Origin: Elusimicrobiota bacterium
Lineage (GTDB): Bacteria > Elusimicrobiota > Elusimicrobia > Elusimicrobiales > UBA9959
Length of the DNA stretch: 12,064 nucleotides
Direction of reading: 5' to 3'
NCBI GenBank assembly: GCA_030639665.1
Contig: DAOWCC010000057.1
Location: 1-12,064 of the forward strand
The notes below the pieces were generated by a model. The model did not search any database, was not told where the DNA came from, and saw nothing but the letters and a program-made list of their open reading frames with translations. The position numbers were made by a program, and so were the translations under genes. Positions 1-6,612 of the stretch are shown here, in pieces. How positions within the stretch are numbered: position 1 is the first letter of the stretch; every line of letters begins with the position of its first letter.

Positions 1-142
1 ATAAAAGGGGGAAGAACTTTTATTCTTTTTCCCCCCTTTGGCAAAGAGGCGTGGACTGGGCTTTCAGAGGACCACGGAGCCTGTCCGCCGTTGCAGTGTG
101 GCGGAGACACCCATCAGTTATCAAGTTGGGGGAGATTCGCTT
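1..142. repeat. REP/MITE-like palindromic repeat, copy A, interrupted and cut by the window edge
   Basis: Bases 1-49 match bases 209-258 of copy B with few differences. Both have an A-rich start into a G5 run, then CTTTTATTCTT, a C run and the core TTTGGCAAAGAGG. In copy B the element then runs almost at once into GGGGGAGATTCGCTT (264-278). In copy A the same 15 bases occur only at 128-142, so about 78 bases (50-127) appear to have been inserted or substituted. This inner stretch can form small hairpins of its own (CGTGG 50-54 with CCACG 72-76; TCCGCC 84-89 with GGCGGA 100-105). The left end lies beyond the window. I see no gene in 1-286. Confidence 0.7.
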
Positions 143-187
143 TTACCACTAAATTTTGGCCGTCTGAGGAGCAACCTCATATATTAA

Positions 188-273
188 AATCGCCCTCGGT
201 CCCCCTTTATAAAAGGGGGAAAAACTTTTATTCTTCTTCCCCCTCTTTGGCAAAGAGGGGACAGGGGGAGATT
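188..273. repeat. REP/MITE-like palindromic repeat, copy B (complete)
   Basis: This element of about 86 bases contains two palindromes. The first, 201-219, is a C5-T3 run facing A4-G5. The second, 240-260, has perfect 9-base arms CCCCTCTTT and AAAGAGGGG around GGC. The outer ends are imperfect inverted repeats: AATCGCCCTCGGTCCCCC at the left, and the complement of AATCTCCCCCTGTCCCC at the right. Two inverted hairpins in a small non-coding unit resemble REP/REPIN elements mobilised in trans by REP-associated tyrosine transposases. No transposase is in the window, and I see no clear target duplication. It starts 14 bases beyond the stop of the outer-membrane gene, so its hairpins would lie in that mRNA's 3' end. 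Neither hairpin has a U-tract, so it is not a canonical intrinsic terminator. Confidence 0.72.
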
Positions 274-286
274 CGCTTCGCGGCTT

Positions 287-3187
287 TTAAAACAAAGGAC
301 CTAAATAAAAATAGAATATTTTTCCCCCATCACTGGCGCGCACCGCGTAATCAAAACTTAAAACCCATTGATAATTTTGAAGTAAAAATGTATGAAAATT
401 CAAACCGAGACCAAATGAAGTATCCAGACTTGAAGCTCCAAAATCATTAATATTGGAACTCTTTTCAAAACCATAAGCTGAATCCGCGAAAAGTTTAAGA
501 TAGACCGATTTAAAATAAAAATCAGGAAACATATACCACATATAATAATTCAAATCGTCTATTATGGGCGTTCTTAATTCAAAGTTGCCCATTATCACAT
601 TGGACGCTTTATTTAAATCTGAGCCTCTTTGAAACCCTCTCACTCCTCCCAAACCGCCAAAACCATGCACCCCACCGAAATCAAATACCCCCTTATCTCT
701 GCCCGTACTTGCTCCAGCCAAGATCCGCGAAACAAAAGCACTCCGCTTGGATAAAGGAAAATACTTTAAATTCTGAATAAAAAAAACTTCATATTTTTTA
801 TTTCCATCAAAAAACTCATCCGCTCGATTGTAACTAAGTTCAAGACGATTGCCGCTATTGGCGGTAAGATAAAGCCCGTTTATCGTATTACGAATAAAAG
901 AAGTCCAAATTACTCTTTCTTTTGAAATTGTTTCATAATTGGCATCCTGATAATTTTTCTTTTCATTATCGCGTATGCCGGCTAACATAACCCTATTATA
1001 TCTGTCAAAAGGATAAGAAACACCTAAAACCTGTTTTGAATATCTTTTATCATATTCCAAATCCAAGCTATCGGTTACACCGTCTAAGCTAAAACCCGAA
1101 ATAGAAGCAAAAAATTGGGGCCGGAACTTTGTATAAGAATAACTCATTTGATAATTAAGATAATTGTTCCCTGAATTATAAGTTATAAATGAGCCAATAT
1201 TATGATAACCCATCATATCGGAAAGCTGCCAATAATTCATCCAAAAAAGTCCGCCCGGCGAAGAAAACATAAACGCGGGATAAAATAAATCCGTTGAAAT
1301 ATTCCGCTTAATCTCTTTATAGGTTTCGGTGGATTTAGCCATAGCCAAACTCTCTGAGTTTAAAGCCGGTACTCCCTCTTTTAAATCACCGCTAAAGCTC
1401 ACTTCGGGTAATGCGCCAAATTCCTCATAAAGAAAATTCCTGATATCCGCTTTAAAAATATTCATATTTCCATGTCTGAATGAAGAAAAATAAATAAACG
1501 CGCCATCGCCGGAATATGAGGGAGCGAAGTTTCCCCCCCGCGTTCTTGTCATACGATAAATCTTCTCACTTTTCAAATCTTTTTTATAAATTTCAAATAT
1601 ATTGTCGCCGTCGTTTATAAAAACGATACTTTTGCCGTCGGGGGAAAAAGTGGGATCATACTGATCGCCTTTAATATCAACTGCGCGAGAAACATTGCCG
1701 TTCATATCGACCATACAAATATCGCGTTCGAACAAGCCGCCCCTGTCAACTTCACAAGAATATGCCACAGAATTGCCGTCGGGAGAATACATTGGAGAGG
1801 ACTCATCATCTCTGCTTTTTGTAAGCCGTTTAAGATTGTTTAAAGAAATATCACGATTAAAAAAAGCGGCGTCAAATTTAATTTCGTAAATATCATTAAA
1901 CCCCTCGCGCATTCCGATAAAAACTATTTTGGACGCGTCTTTGGAAAAAGAAGGCTGGCGCGTTTCCATTAGTTCGGGAACTCTGATATTATGGTTTTTT
2001 CCGGTTTTAATATTGTAAAAATGGAGAGCTTCCCTATGATTTTTTTGGCCTGAGAAAACAAGCCATTTCCCATCGCGGGACATGGAAAGACTTCTTAATG
2101 TTTTTGAAAATCTTCCCGACGGAATATTTTCAATCCCCAAAGACATGGCTTTAATTACTTTTTCTTTTCCGGAGTCAATATCCCTAACGCATAGTGATAC
2201 GGGATGGCCTTTTTTGGTGGAAAAATAGGCCAATACCTTTCCCTTATCATCTACCTGAACACTTGTATTAAATTCCGGAATATCATCTTTTTGTTTTGTG
2301 ATTTTTTGGCCATAGCGATCCGGTTCAGAAAGATTTTCGTCATTTAACTGCAACGCATATTTGATGCGGGTATATTCCCTGAATTTTTTATCAAACTCAA
2401 AAACATTTAAACCTATTAACTCCCGTAAAACCGAACTCGCGTCATAACGGGTTTTATAGAGCTCAAGTATTTGCGGCAATTTTTCTTTCCCATATTGCTC
2501 GGCGAGAAAATGTATCACTTCGGAACTTTGCTTATAAGCTAAAGTCATTTGATGCGGCTTTAAATGGCCAAAATGGTTCATATAGAGCAGTTTTAGAAGA
2601 TTATCATCTATAGCGGCATCGCGCACATACATTTGCTGAATAGCCATATCACGCCGGCCGGTTTCATATTCAGCCAAACCCTCCATCATCCATAAAGGAT
2701 ATATAAAGGTTTTTAAAATTCTGGCCGATTTCCAAAATCCGTCTATCAATACGCTAAACTGAACTTCATGGGTAAACTCATGATCGATTAAATTATCCAT
2801 CCAGGCTTTTGAGCCATCGCTCCACATCATAAACCTGTCTTTTAAGGGTTCCGTAATTCCGCCCGTTCCGTCCGAGATATGCGCGATACTGGTCTGTTGC
2901 ATATCATTGCTGCTCGCGTAAAGAAAAAAGGGCATTCTTTTATCTAAAGAGGGATTTAAATCCGAGGAAATTTTTCGGTAGGCTCTTTCGAGAGATGAGG
3001 CGGCATATTTAAGCCAGCCTTCACTGTCTTTATAATAATAGATGTCAAAATGTTCGGTGGAATAAATGCGCCAATCGAATTTTTTTACAATAACCCGATT
3101 ACCGGCAAAAACAAAACCGGTATTAAATAAAAATATAACTATTAATAGACGGAGAGTAGTCATAAGGCTCTGTGACTTACCTGTCAT
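287..3187 (-). CDS. Secreted gluzincin metallopeptidase / TolB-like propeller / Omp85-like outer-membrane barrel protein
   Basis: This 966-residue protein has three parts. Residues 1-29 form a signal peptide (hydrophobic core about 12-27, ending VFAG). Residues about 35-280 look like a peptidase-MA-type gluzincin: HEFTH at 136-140 gives the HExxH zinc and catalytic motif, and EGLAEY at 169-174 gives the probable third ligand, Glu169. Residues about 305-585 hold six PD40/TolB-like repeats, with SPDG-type turns near 313, 371, 416, 469, 516 and 560, as expected of a six-bladed propeller. Residues about 635-966 look like an outer-membrane barrel. They include VRGF at 849-852, as in the Omp85 lid loop, then a GNFELRTP strand at 867-874, and end in an aromatic beta-signal (YFYLGPLF). 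The gene lies 17 bases after rpsA. ATG 3187 and ATG 3163 are both possible starts; neither has a clear Shine-Dalgarno site. Substrate is unknown. No POTRA domain is evident, so a BamA-type insertase role is not supported. Confidence 0.8.
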   Translation of the reverse strand: MTGKSQSLMTTLRLLIVIFLFNTGFVFAGNRVIVKKFDWRIYSTEHFDIYYYKDSEGWLKYAASSLERAYRKISSDLNPSLDKRMPFFLYASSNDMQQTSIAHISDGTGGITEPLKDRFMMWSDGSKAWMDNLIDHEFTHEVQFSVLIDGFWKSARILKTFIYPLWMMEGLAEYETGRRDMAIQQMYVRDAAIDDNLLKLLYMNHFGHLKPHQMTLAYKQSSEVIHFLAEQYGKEKLPQILELYKTRYDASSVLRELIGLNVFEFDKKFREYTRIKYALQLNDENLSEPDRYGQKITKQKDDIPEFNTSVQVDDKGKVLAYFSTKKGHPVSLCVRDIDSGKEKVIKAMSLGIENIPSGRFSKTLRSLSMSRDGKWLVFSGQKNHREALHFYNIKTGKNHNIRVPELMETRQPSFSKDASKIVFIGMREGFNDIYEIKFDAAFFNRDISLNNLKRLTKSRDDESSPMYSPDGNSVAYSCEVDRGGLFERDICMVDMNGNVSRAVDIKGDQYDPTFSPDGKSIVFINDGDNIFEIYKKDLKSEKIYRMTRTRGGNFAPSYSGDGAFIYFSSFRHGNMNIFKADIRNFLYEEFGALPEVSFSGDLKEGVPALNSESLAMAKSTETYKEIKRNISTDLFYPAFMFSSPGGLFWMNYWQLSDMMGYHNIGSFITYNSGNNYLNYQMSYSYTKFRPQFFASISGFSLDGVTDSLDLEYDKRYSKQVLGVSYPFDRYNRVMLAGIRDNEKKNYQDANYETISKERVIWTSFIRNTINGLYLTANSGNRLELSYNRADEFFDGNKKYEVFFIQNLKYFPLSKRSAFVSRILAGASTGRDKGVFDFGGVHGFGGLGGVRGFQRGSDLNKASNVIMGNFELRTPIIDDLNYYMWYMFPDFYFKSVYLKLFADSAYGFEKSSNINDFGASSLDTSFGLGLNFHTFLLQNYQWVLSFDYAVRASDGGKIFYFYLGPLF

Positions 3188-3204
3188 TTATGGGAACAAA
3201 TCTA

Positions 3205-4398
3205 TTACTCGGATTCTTGAGCGTTTTTTAAAATATCACCGAGAGTTAAAGACGGAGCTTCTTTCATATAGCCCTGCATTCTTTTTCTGTCTTCCATTCC
3301 CTCAAATTTCTTTATCGATAAATTAAGCTGATAAGAGGAAGAATTAACGCCCACCATAACGCTCTTTATCATTTCATTTTCTTTGGGAGAACTTTTAAAG
3401 CCATATTCCGATACGGGAATAAAACCGGTTGTTTTCTCGTTAATTTCAATTTTAGCGCCTTCTTCGGTTAATGAAATAACTTTGCCTTTCACAATGGATT
3501 TATAAGGAAATCTTCTTTTAATGGCATCCGCGGGATTTTGCGTGAGCTGTTTTATGCCGAATGAAATCCTTTCGGTATCATGATCAATACGGATAATTTT
3601 ACATTTTATCCTTTGACCCCTTTTATAAGTTGCCATAGCTTCTTTTGGATTGGTCCATGATATATCTGAAAGTCTTACAAACCCTTCTATCCCCTGAAAA
3701 CGGACAAATAAACCTTCCTCAATACTTTTTGAGACAACGGTTCTTACAACTCTGCTGGGATTTATTTCAGTGAAAATTTTCTTTTTTCTCTCTTTTTCAT
3801 CTTCTTCAAGAACTTGTCTGCGTGAAATAATAAATTTTTTGTCTCTCACGGAAAAATCGGTTATATAAAACCTTACCTTCGCGCTCTTGGGAAGATAATG
3901 TTTATGCGCGCCGTTTATCTCAGATAAAGACATGGGCATGAAAGCTTCAATATCCAAAACTTCCACCAAATAACCGCCTTTAATAAGATCCTTTATTCTG
4001 CCTTTAACTTTTTCTTTAGCTTTAAAAGCTTTTTCACACCATAGCCAGGAAAGATTTTCTTTGGCTTTTTTATGAGATAAAAGGGTATGCTTGGTTTCCC
4101 CTCCCTTCTTCTCTAAAATCGCTTCAACCGTATCTCCAACCTGAGGTTTGTTCTTTTCATCTTTAAAATCCTCAATGGGAATAATGGCCTCTTTCTTCTC
4201 GCTTATATCAACAAAAACATTCTCTTCGGTAACTTGGGCGACTTTTACTTTTACAATCTCCCGTTTATAAAGTTTTTCGGAAAATTCCTTCTCGCCTTTA
4301 AGAAGTTCTTCCATGGACATTTCTTCTTCCATTTCTTCAGGCTCAGAATTAATTCCCTTAATCAAATCATCTGTAGTTTCATTATCATCTATCATCAC
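3205..4398 (-). CDS. rpsA: Ribosomal protein S1 homologue with four S1 domains
   Basis: The protein has 397 residues with four S1 (OB-fold) RNA-binding domains at about 46-110, 128-194, 216-284 and 301-364. Before them is a very acidic N-terminal tail (residues 4-40, rich in Glu and Asp). S1 binds mRNA leaders on the 30S subunit and helps initiation. Four domains resemble the shorter S1/YpfD type of Firmicutes and other phyla rather than the six-domain E. coli protein, so its essential role in initiation is inferred. The start is GTG at 4398, with GAGGAG (4406-4411) seven bases upstream; an in-frame ATG follows at 4395, ten bases from the same site. The gene follows plsC by 62 bases and the cmk-plsC-rpsA order supports the assignment. 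The domain-3 segment around GLFVRFQGIEGFVRLSDISW is the most typical S1 sequence. Confidence 0.87.
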   Translation of the reverse strand: MMIDDNETTDDLIKGINSEPEEMEEEMSMEELLKGEKEFSEKLYKREIVKVKVAQVTEENVFVDISEKKEAIIPIEDFKDEKNKPQVGDTVEAILEKKGGETKHTLLSHKKAKENLSWLWCEKAFKAKEKVKGRIKDLIKGGYLVEVLDIEAFMPMSLSEINGAHKHYLPKSAKVRFYITDFSVRDKKFIISRRQVLEEDEKERKKKIFTEINPSRVVRTVVSKSIEEGLFVRFQGIEGFVRLSDISWTNPKEAMATYKRGQRIKCKIIRIDHDTERISFGIKQLTQNPADAIKRRFPYKSIVKGKVISLTEEGAKIEINEKTTGFIPVSEYGFKSSPKENEMIKSVMVGVNSSSYQLNLSIKKFEGMEDRKRMQGYMKEAPSLTLGDILKNAQESE

Positions 4399-4428
4399 TT
4401 ATACGCTCCTCGGTAGTTTTGTGGTATT

Positions 4429-4460
4429 AAAAAACGCCATATCCAAAGCATTCGCTTCGG
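4429..4460 (-). promoter_or_regulatory. Hairpin plus U6 in the plsC-rpsA spacer (possible attenuator or weak terminator)
   Basis: On the minus strand, directly after the plsC stop codon, CCGAAGC can pair with GCTTTGG (one G-U pair) around a four-base GAAT loop, at 4443-4460. Eight bases later comes a run of six T (4429-4434 on the complement). The distance between stem and T-run is too long for a standard intrinsic terminator. It may be a partial terminator, an RNA-processing site, or a leader structure for rpsA, whose product autoregulates its own mRNA in E. coli. Confidence 0.3.
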
Positions 4461-5060
4461 TTAAGTATTATCTTTTTCTATTGAGTATATATCCTTCATT
4501 AAATCTTCGGAAAAATCGGAATACGCTTTTTTAATATCACTGCCCTTTTCAGGATTAAAGGTTTTCAGATTACCAAACTTCATTATTATTTTACCTAATT
4601 TTAAAGAATTTTCAGAGTTAAATATTCTTACGGGCAAAACAGCCGCTCCCGTTTTATGCGCTATAAGCGATATTCCTCTTTTAGGATTCAATATCCGGCC
4701 TTTCAATCTGGTGCCTTCCGGAAACATTACAAGACAGCCATTTCCCTTTAAAACAGCTATGGATTTTCTAAAAGCGGCTATATCTCCACCCGCTTTTTTT
4801 CTGTCTACCGGCAGGCCTCCCATCATTCCGACAAAAGCTCCGAGCGGCGCGAAATCAAAAAGCTCTTTCTTGGCAAGCACATTGGTTTTTCTAACCAGAC
4901 TCGCGTAGGCCACCAGAGCGAGAGGATCGGCATTGGACAAATGATTGGCGGCAATTATCAGAGGTCCGCTTACGGGAATCTTTTCAAGCCCCCGCATTTC
5001 TATTCTGTTATACAGTCTATAAAAGGTTCTTACCAGAGTTCGAACTATATCTTCAATCAT
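4461..5060 (-). CDS. plsC: 1-acyl-sn-glycerol-3-phosphate acyltransferase (PlsC family)
   Basis: PlsC-type enzymes at the inner membrane add the second acyl chain to lysophosphatidic acid, making phosphatidic acid for phospholipid synthesis. This 199-residue protein has the family blocks in order: NHLSNAD with the catalytic His40 and Asp45 (HX4D), GLPVDR at 82-87, FPEGTR at 113-118 for phosphate binding, and AAVLPVRI at 139-146. The short length and the lack of a strong N-terminal membrane segment are common in the compact bacterial members. The start codon overlaps the cmk stop as ATGA (5057-5060), so the two are probably translationally coupled. The cmk-plsC pairing is also known in other bacteria, for example Clostridia. 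The acyl donor (acyl-ACP or acyl-CoA) cannot be read from the sequence. Confidence 0.9.
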   Translation of the reverse strand: MIEDIVRTLVRTFYRLYNRIEMRGLEKIPVSGPLIIAANHLSNADPLALVAYASLVRKTNVLAKKELFDFAPLGAFVGMMGGLPVDRKKAGGDIAAFRKSIAVLKGNGCLVMFPEGTRLKGRILNPKRGISLIAHKTGAAVLPVRIFNSENSLKLGKIIMKFGNLKTFNPEKGSDIKKAYSDFSEDLMKDIYSIEKDNT

Positions 5061-5746
5061 ATTTGGGCTTTAATATGCTTTTCACACACTCGGAAAATTT
5101 CATTTACAACTTCTTCTTTATTTATTTTTGTACTGTCCACATAATAATAACTGTTATCTTTTTTGAGAGGATTATATTTTCTTTCAGCATCCTGTTTATC
5201 TCGTTTTAAAATTAGTGAGAATATTTGTTCATAATCAGCTTCAAGATTCTGCTCTTTAAGTTGTTTAACGCGTCTTCTCGCTCGTTCATCGGGAGAAGCA
5301 TCCAAATAAACTTTAATTTCAGCGTCAGGAAAAACATTGCTGCCTATATCCCTGCCTTCCAAAATAATGCCGCCATCCGCTCCCAGCTCTCTTTGAGCGG
5401 CGCACATAAATTTTCTGACTTCCCGCAATTTCGCGATAGCGCTGGTAGCTTTGCCCACCTTCTCGCAAGTTATTTGACTGCCGATAACAATTCCATCCAC
5501 AATTATTTTTATTACCGGATTTTCATCTTTTTTATATTCCCACTTAATACGATTGGCTAAAGCCATAATCTCAATTTCATCCGATAAATCCAAACCGATA
5601 TCATCGGCCTTCCAGGCAAGGGCTCTATACATTTTTCCTGTGCTTATGAATTTATAATTGAGTTTTAAAGCAAGCATTTCCCCAATACTTGATTTACCCA
5701 CGCCCGCGGGACCGTCAATCGCGATGATTATTCCTTTTGTTCTCAT
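5057..5746 (-). CDS. cmk: Cytidylate (CMP/dCMP) kinase
   Basis: CMP kinase transfers phosphate from ATP to CMP or dCMP. With the start at 5746 the protein has 229 residues, close to the family norm. It shows the P-loop GPAGVGKSS at 12-20, the STGKMYRALAW block at 35-45, GRDIG at 131-135 for nucleotide binding, the Arg-rich lid DERARRRVKQ at about 153-162, and the closing RDKQDAERKYNPL pattern at 182-194. The open frame extends upstream to an ATG at 5815, but those 23 extra residues are basic, lie before the usual MRTKGIIIAIDGP beginning, and would overlap the upstream kinase gene by 56 bases. The 5746 start leaves a 13-base gap and is preferred, although its ribosome site (AGGCC) is weak. Its stop overlaps plsC by four bases. 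Confidence 0.93.
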   Translation of the reverse strand: MRTKGIIIAIDGPAGVGKSSIGEMLALKLNYKFISTGKMYRALAWKADDIGLDLSDEIEIMALANRIKWEYKKDENPVIKIIVDGIVIGSQITCEKVGKATSAIAKLREVRKFMCAAQRELGADGGIILEGRDIGSNVFPDAEIKVYLDASPDERARRRVKQLKEQNLEADYEQIFSLILKRDKQDAERKYNPLKKDNSYYYVDSTKINKEEVVNEIFRVCEKHIKAQI

Positions 5747-5759
5747 AAAATATTCTGGC

Positions 5760-6491
5760 CTAAATTTTAGCGGATATTTTTTCCGACGTAATAATTTTCT
5801 TGGGATAATTGTCACTTTCGGGAGCGCGCCTTAAAGGTCTCACCCATTTTGTGAAATTTGAAGGTTTAAGAGAATATTCATGAACCAATCTTACAACTTC
5901 GCTCATAGGCTGAAAACTTTCCCAATTAAGTCTTAAAATTCTAACACCCGCGGTTTCCATTTCCTCCACGAATTGATAATAATTCTCTTGAAGATGCTTA
6001 AGATATTCCATGCTAATCGTTTTTTCCATATTTCTTCCGCGGGAATTTATCCTTTGCATGGCGGTTTCAACTCTGCAATCCAAAAATATTAAAAGCTGCG
6101 GAAAAACAAGTTCTCTTAAAACCATATTATCAAAGAGATCCAAATAGGTATTATAATCCATATCGCTTATTATCTTATCGGGATGGCGATTAAGCATGCG
6201 CGCGAAGATGGTATCTTCCCAAATAGTTCTATCCTGAACCACACCTCGAATTTTGCCCAAACTTATTCTGGATACAAATTCCCTATGCTGACGAAATCTA
6301 TGATTTAAAAGCCAGATTTGCATCATAGTCCCGTACTCACTCATATTATCGTAAAATTTTTCAAGATAAGGATTTCCCGAAACCTCTTCAAGCACAGGCT
6401 CAAAATTCAGAGCTTTGGCAAGCTCTATGGTAAGACTGGATTTTCCCACACCGATAATTCCGGCTATTCCTATATATCCTTCTGCAAACAT
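5760..6491 (-). CDS. Deoxynucleoside kinase (dCK/dGK-type family)
   Basis: This 243-residue protein belongs to the deoxynucleoside kinase family, which phosphorylates salvaged deoxynucleosides to dNMPs using ATP. Visible marks are the P-loop GIIGVGKSS at 11-19, the LEEVSGNPYLEKFYDN block at 34-49 that includes the acidic base for the substrate 5'-hydroxyl, DRT at 87-89 (the DRS-type motif, in QDRTIWEDTIFA), and the lid with RINSRGR at 147-153. The basic C-terminal tail (about 215-243) is longer than needed for the core fold. The start is well supported: AAGGAG lies six bases upstream of ATG 6491. It heads the cmk-plsC-rpsA operon. Whether it prefers dA, dG or dC cannot be told from the motifs. 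Confidence 0.87.
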   Translation of the reverse strand: MFAEGYIGIAGIIGVGKSSLTIELAKALNFEPVLEEVSGNPYLEKFYDNMSEYGTMMQIWLLNHRFRQHREFVSRISLGKIRGVVQDRTIWEDTIFARMLNRHPDKIISDMDYNTYLDLFDNMVLRELVFPQLLIFLDCRVETAMQRINSRGRNMEKTISMEYLKHLQENYYQFVEEMETAGVRILRLNWESFQPMSEVVRLVHEYSLKPSNFTKWVRPLRRAPESDNYPKKIITSEKISAKI

Positions 6492-6513
6492 AATATTCTC
6501 CTTAAAATTTTTG

Positions 6514-6541
6514 AAATCAGAAATCAGAAATCAGAAATCAG
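6514..6541. repeat. Four tandem copies of the heptamer AAATCAG
   Basis: Four exact head-to-tail copies of a 7-base unit lie 10 bases above the Shine-Dalgarno site of the deoxynucleoside kinase, so they would fall in its mRNA leader or promoter region. On the coding (minus) strand the unit reads CTGATTT. A second, degenerate heptad run (TTTCTAA, CTTCTTA, CTTCGTA) lies at 6569-6589 in the same gap. Heptameric tandem repeats are known as STRR sequences in cyanobacteria; the relation here is only by analogy. Confidence 0.85.
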
Positions 6542-6545
6542 AATC

Positions 6546-6560
6546 TAAGGAGTCTCCTTA
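6546..6560. repeat. Perfect short palindrome TAAGGAG-T-CTCCTTA
   Basis: Seven-base arms flank a single T, between the two heptad repeat runs in the gap upstream of the deoxynucleoside kinase gene. It could form a cruciform, an RNA hairpin with a three-base loop, or a dimeric protein site. It also contains AAGGAG on both strands, but no start codon at the right distance uses it. Its function is unknown. Confidence 0.45.
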
Positions 6561-6588
6561 TACTCTTGTTTCTAACTTCTTACTTCGT

Positions 6589-6612
6589 AAAAAGGCGCAA
6601 CACGCCCTTTTA
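6589..6612 (-). terminator. Likely intrinsic terminator of the ftsQ-ftsA-ftsZ-pilT unit
   Basis: Right after the pilT stop, the minus strand reads AAAAGGGCG-TGTTG-CGCCTTTTT. This gives a GC stem extended by A-T pairs, one bulged G, a five-base loop and a T5 run. The position and form fit Rho-independent termination before the next minus-strand gene 97 bases downstream. Confidence 0.6.

Noticed and set aside
91..450. Plus-strand open frame of 119 codons across the repeats
   Set aside because: Its first half translates the repeat palindromes and its second half is antisense to the 3' end of the barrel gene; there is no ribosome site and no recognisable domain.
287..3187. BamA or TamA assignment for the barrel protein
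   Set aside because: It has the lid-loop motif, but a protease and a propeller occupy the N-terminal part and no POTRA repeats are evident.
5747..5815. A longer CMP kinase starting at 5815
   Set aside because: The extra 23 residues are not part of the family, and the frame would overlap the upstream kinase gene by 56 bases.
6514..6541. CRISPR-like array
   Set aside because: The units are 7 bases and directly abutting, with no spacers, and there are no cas genes in the window.
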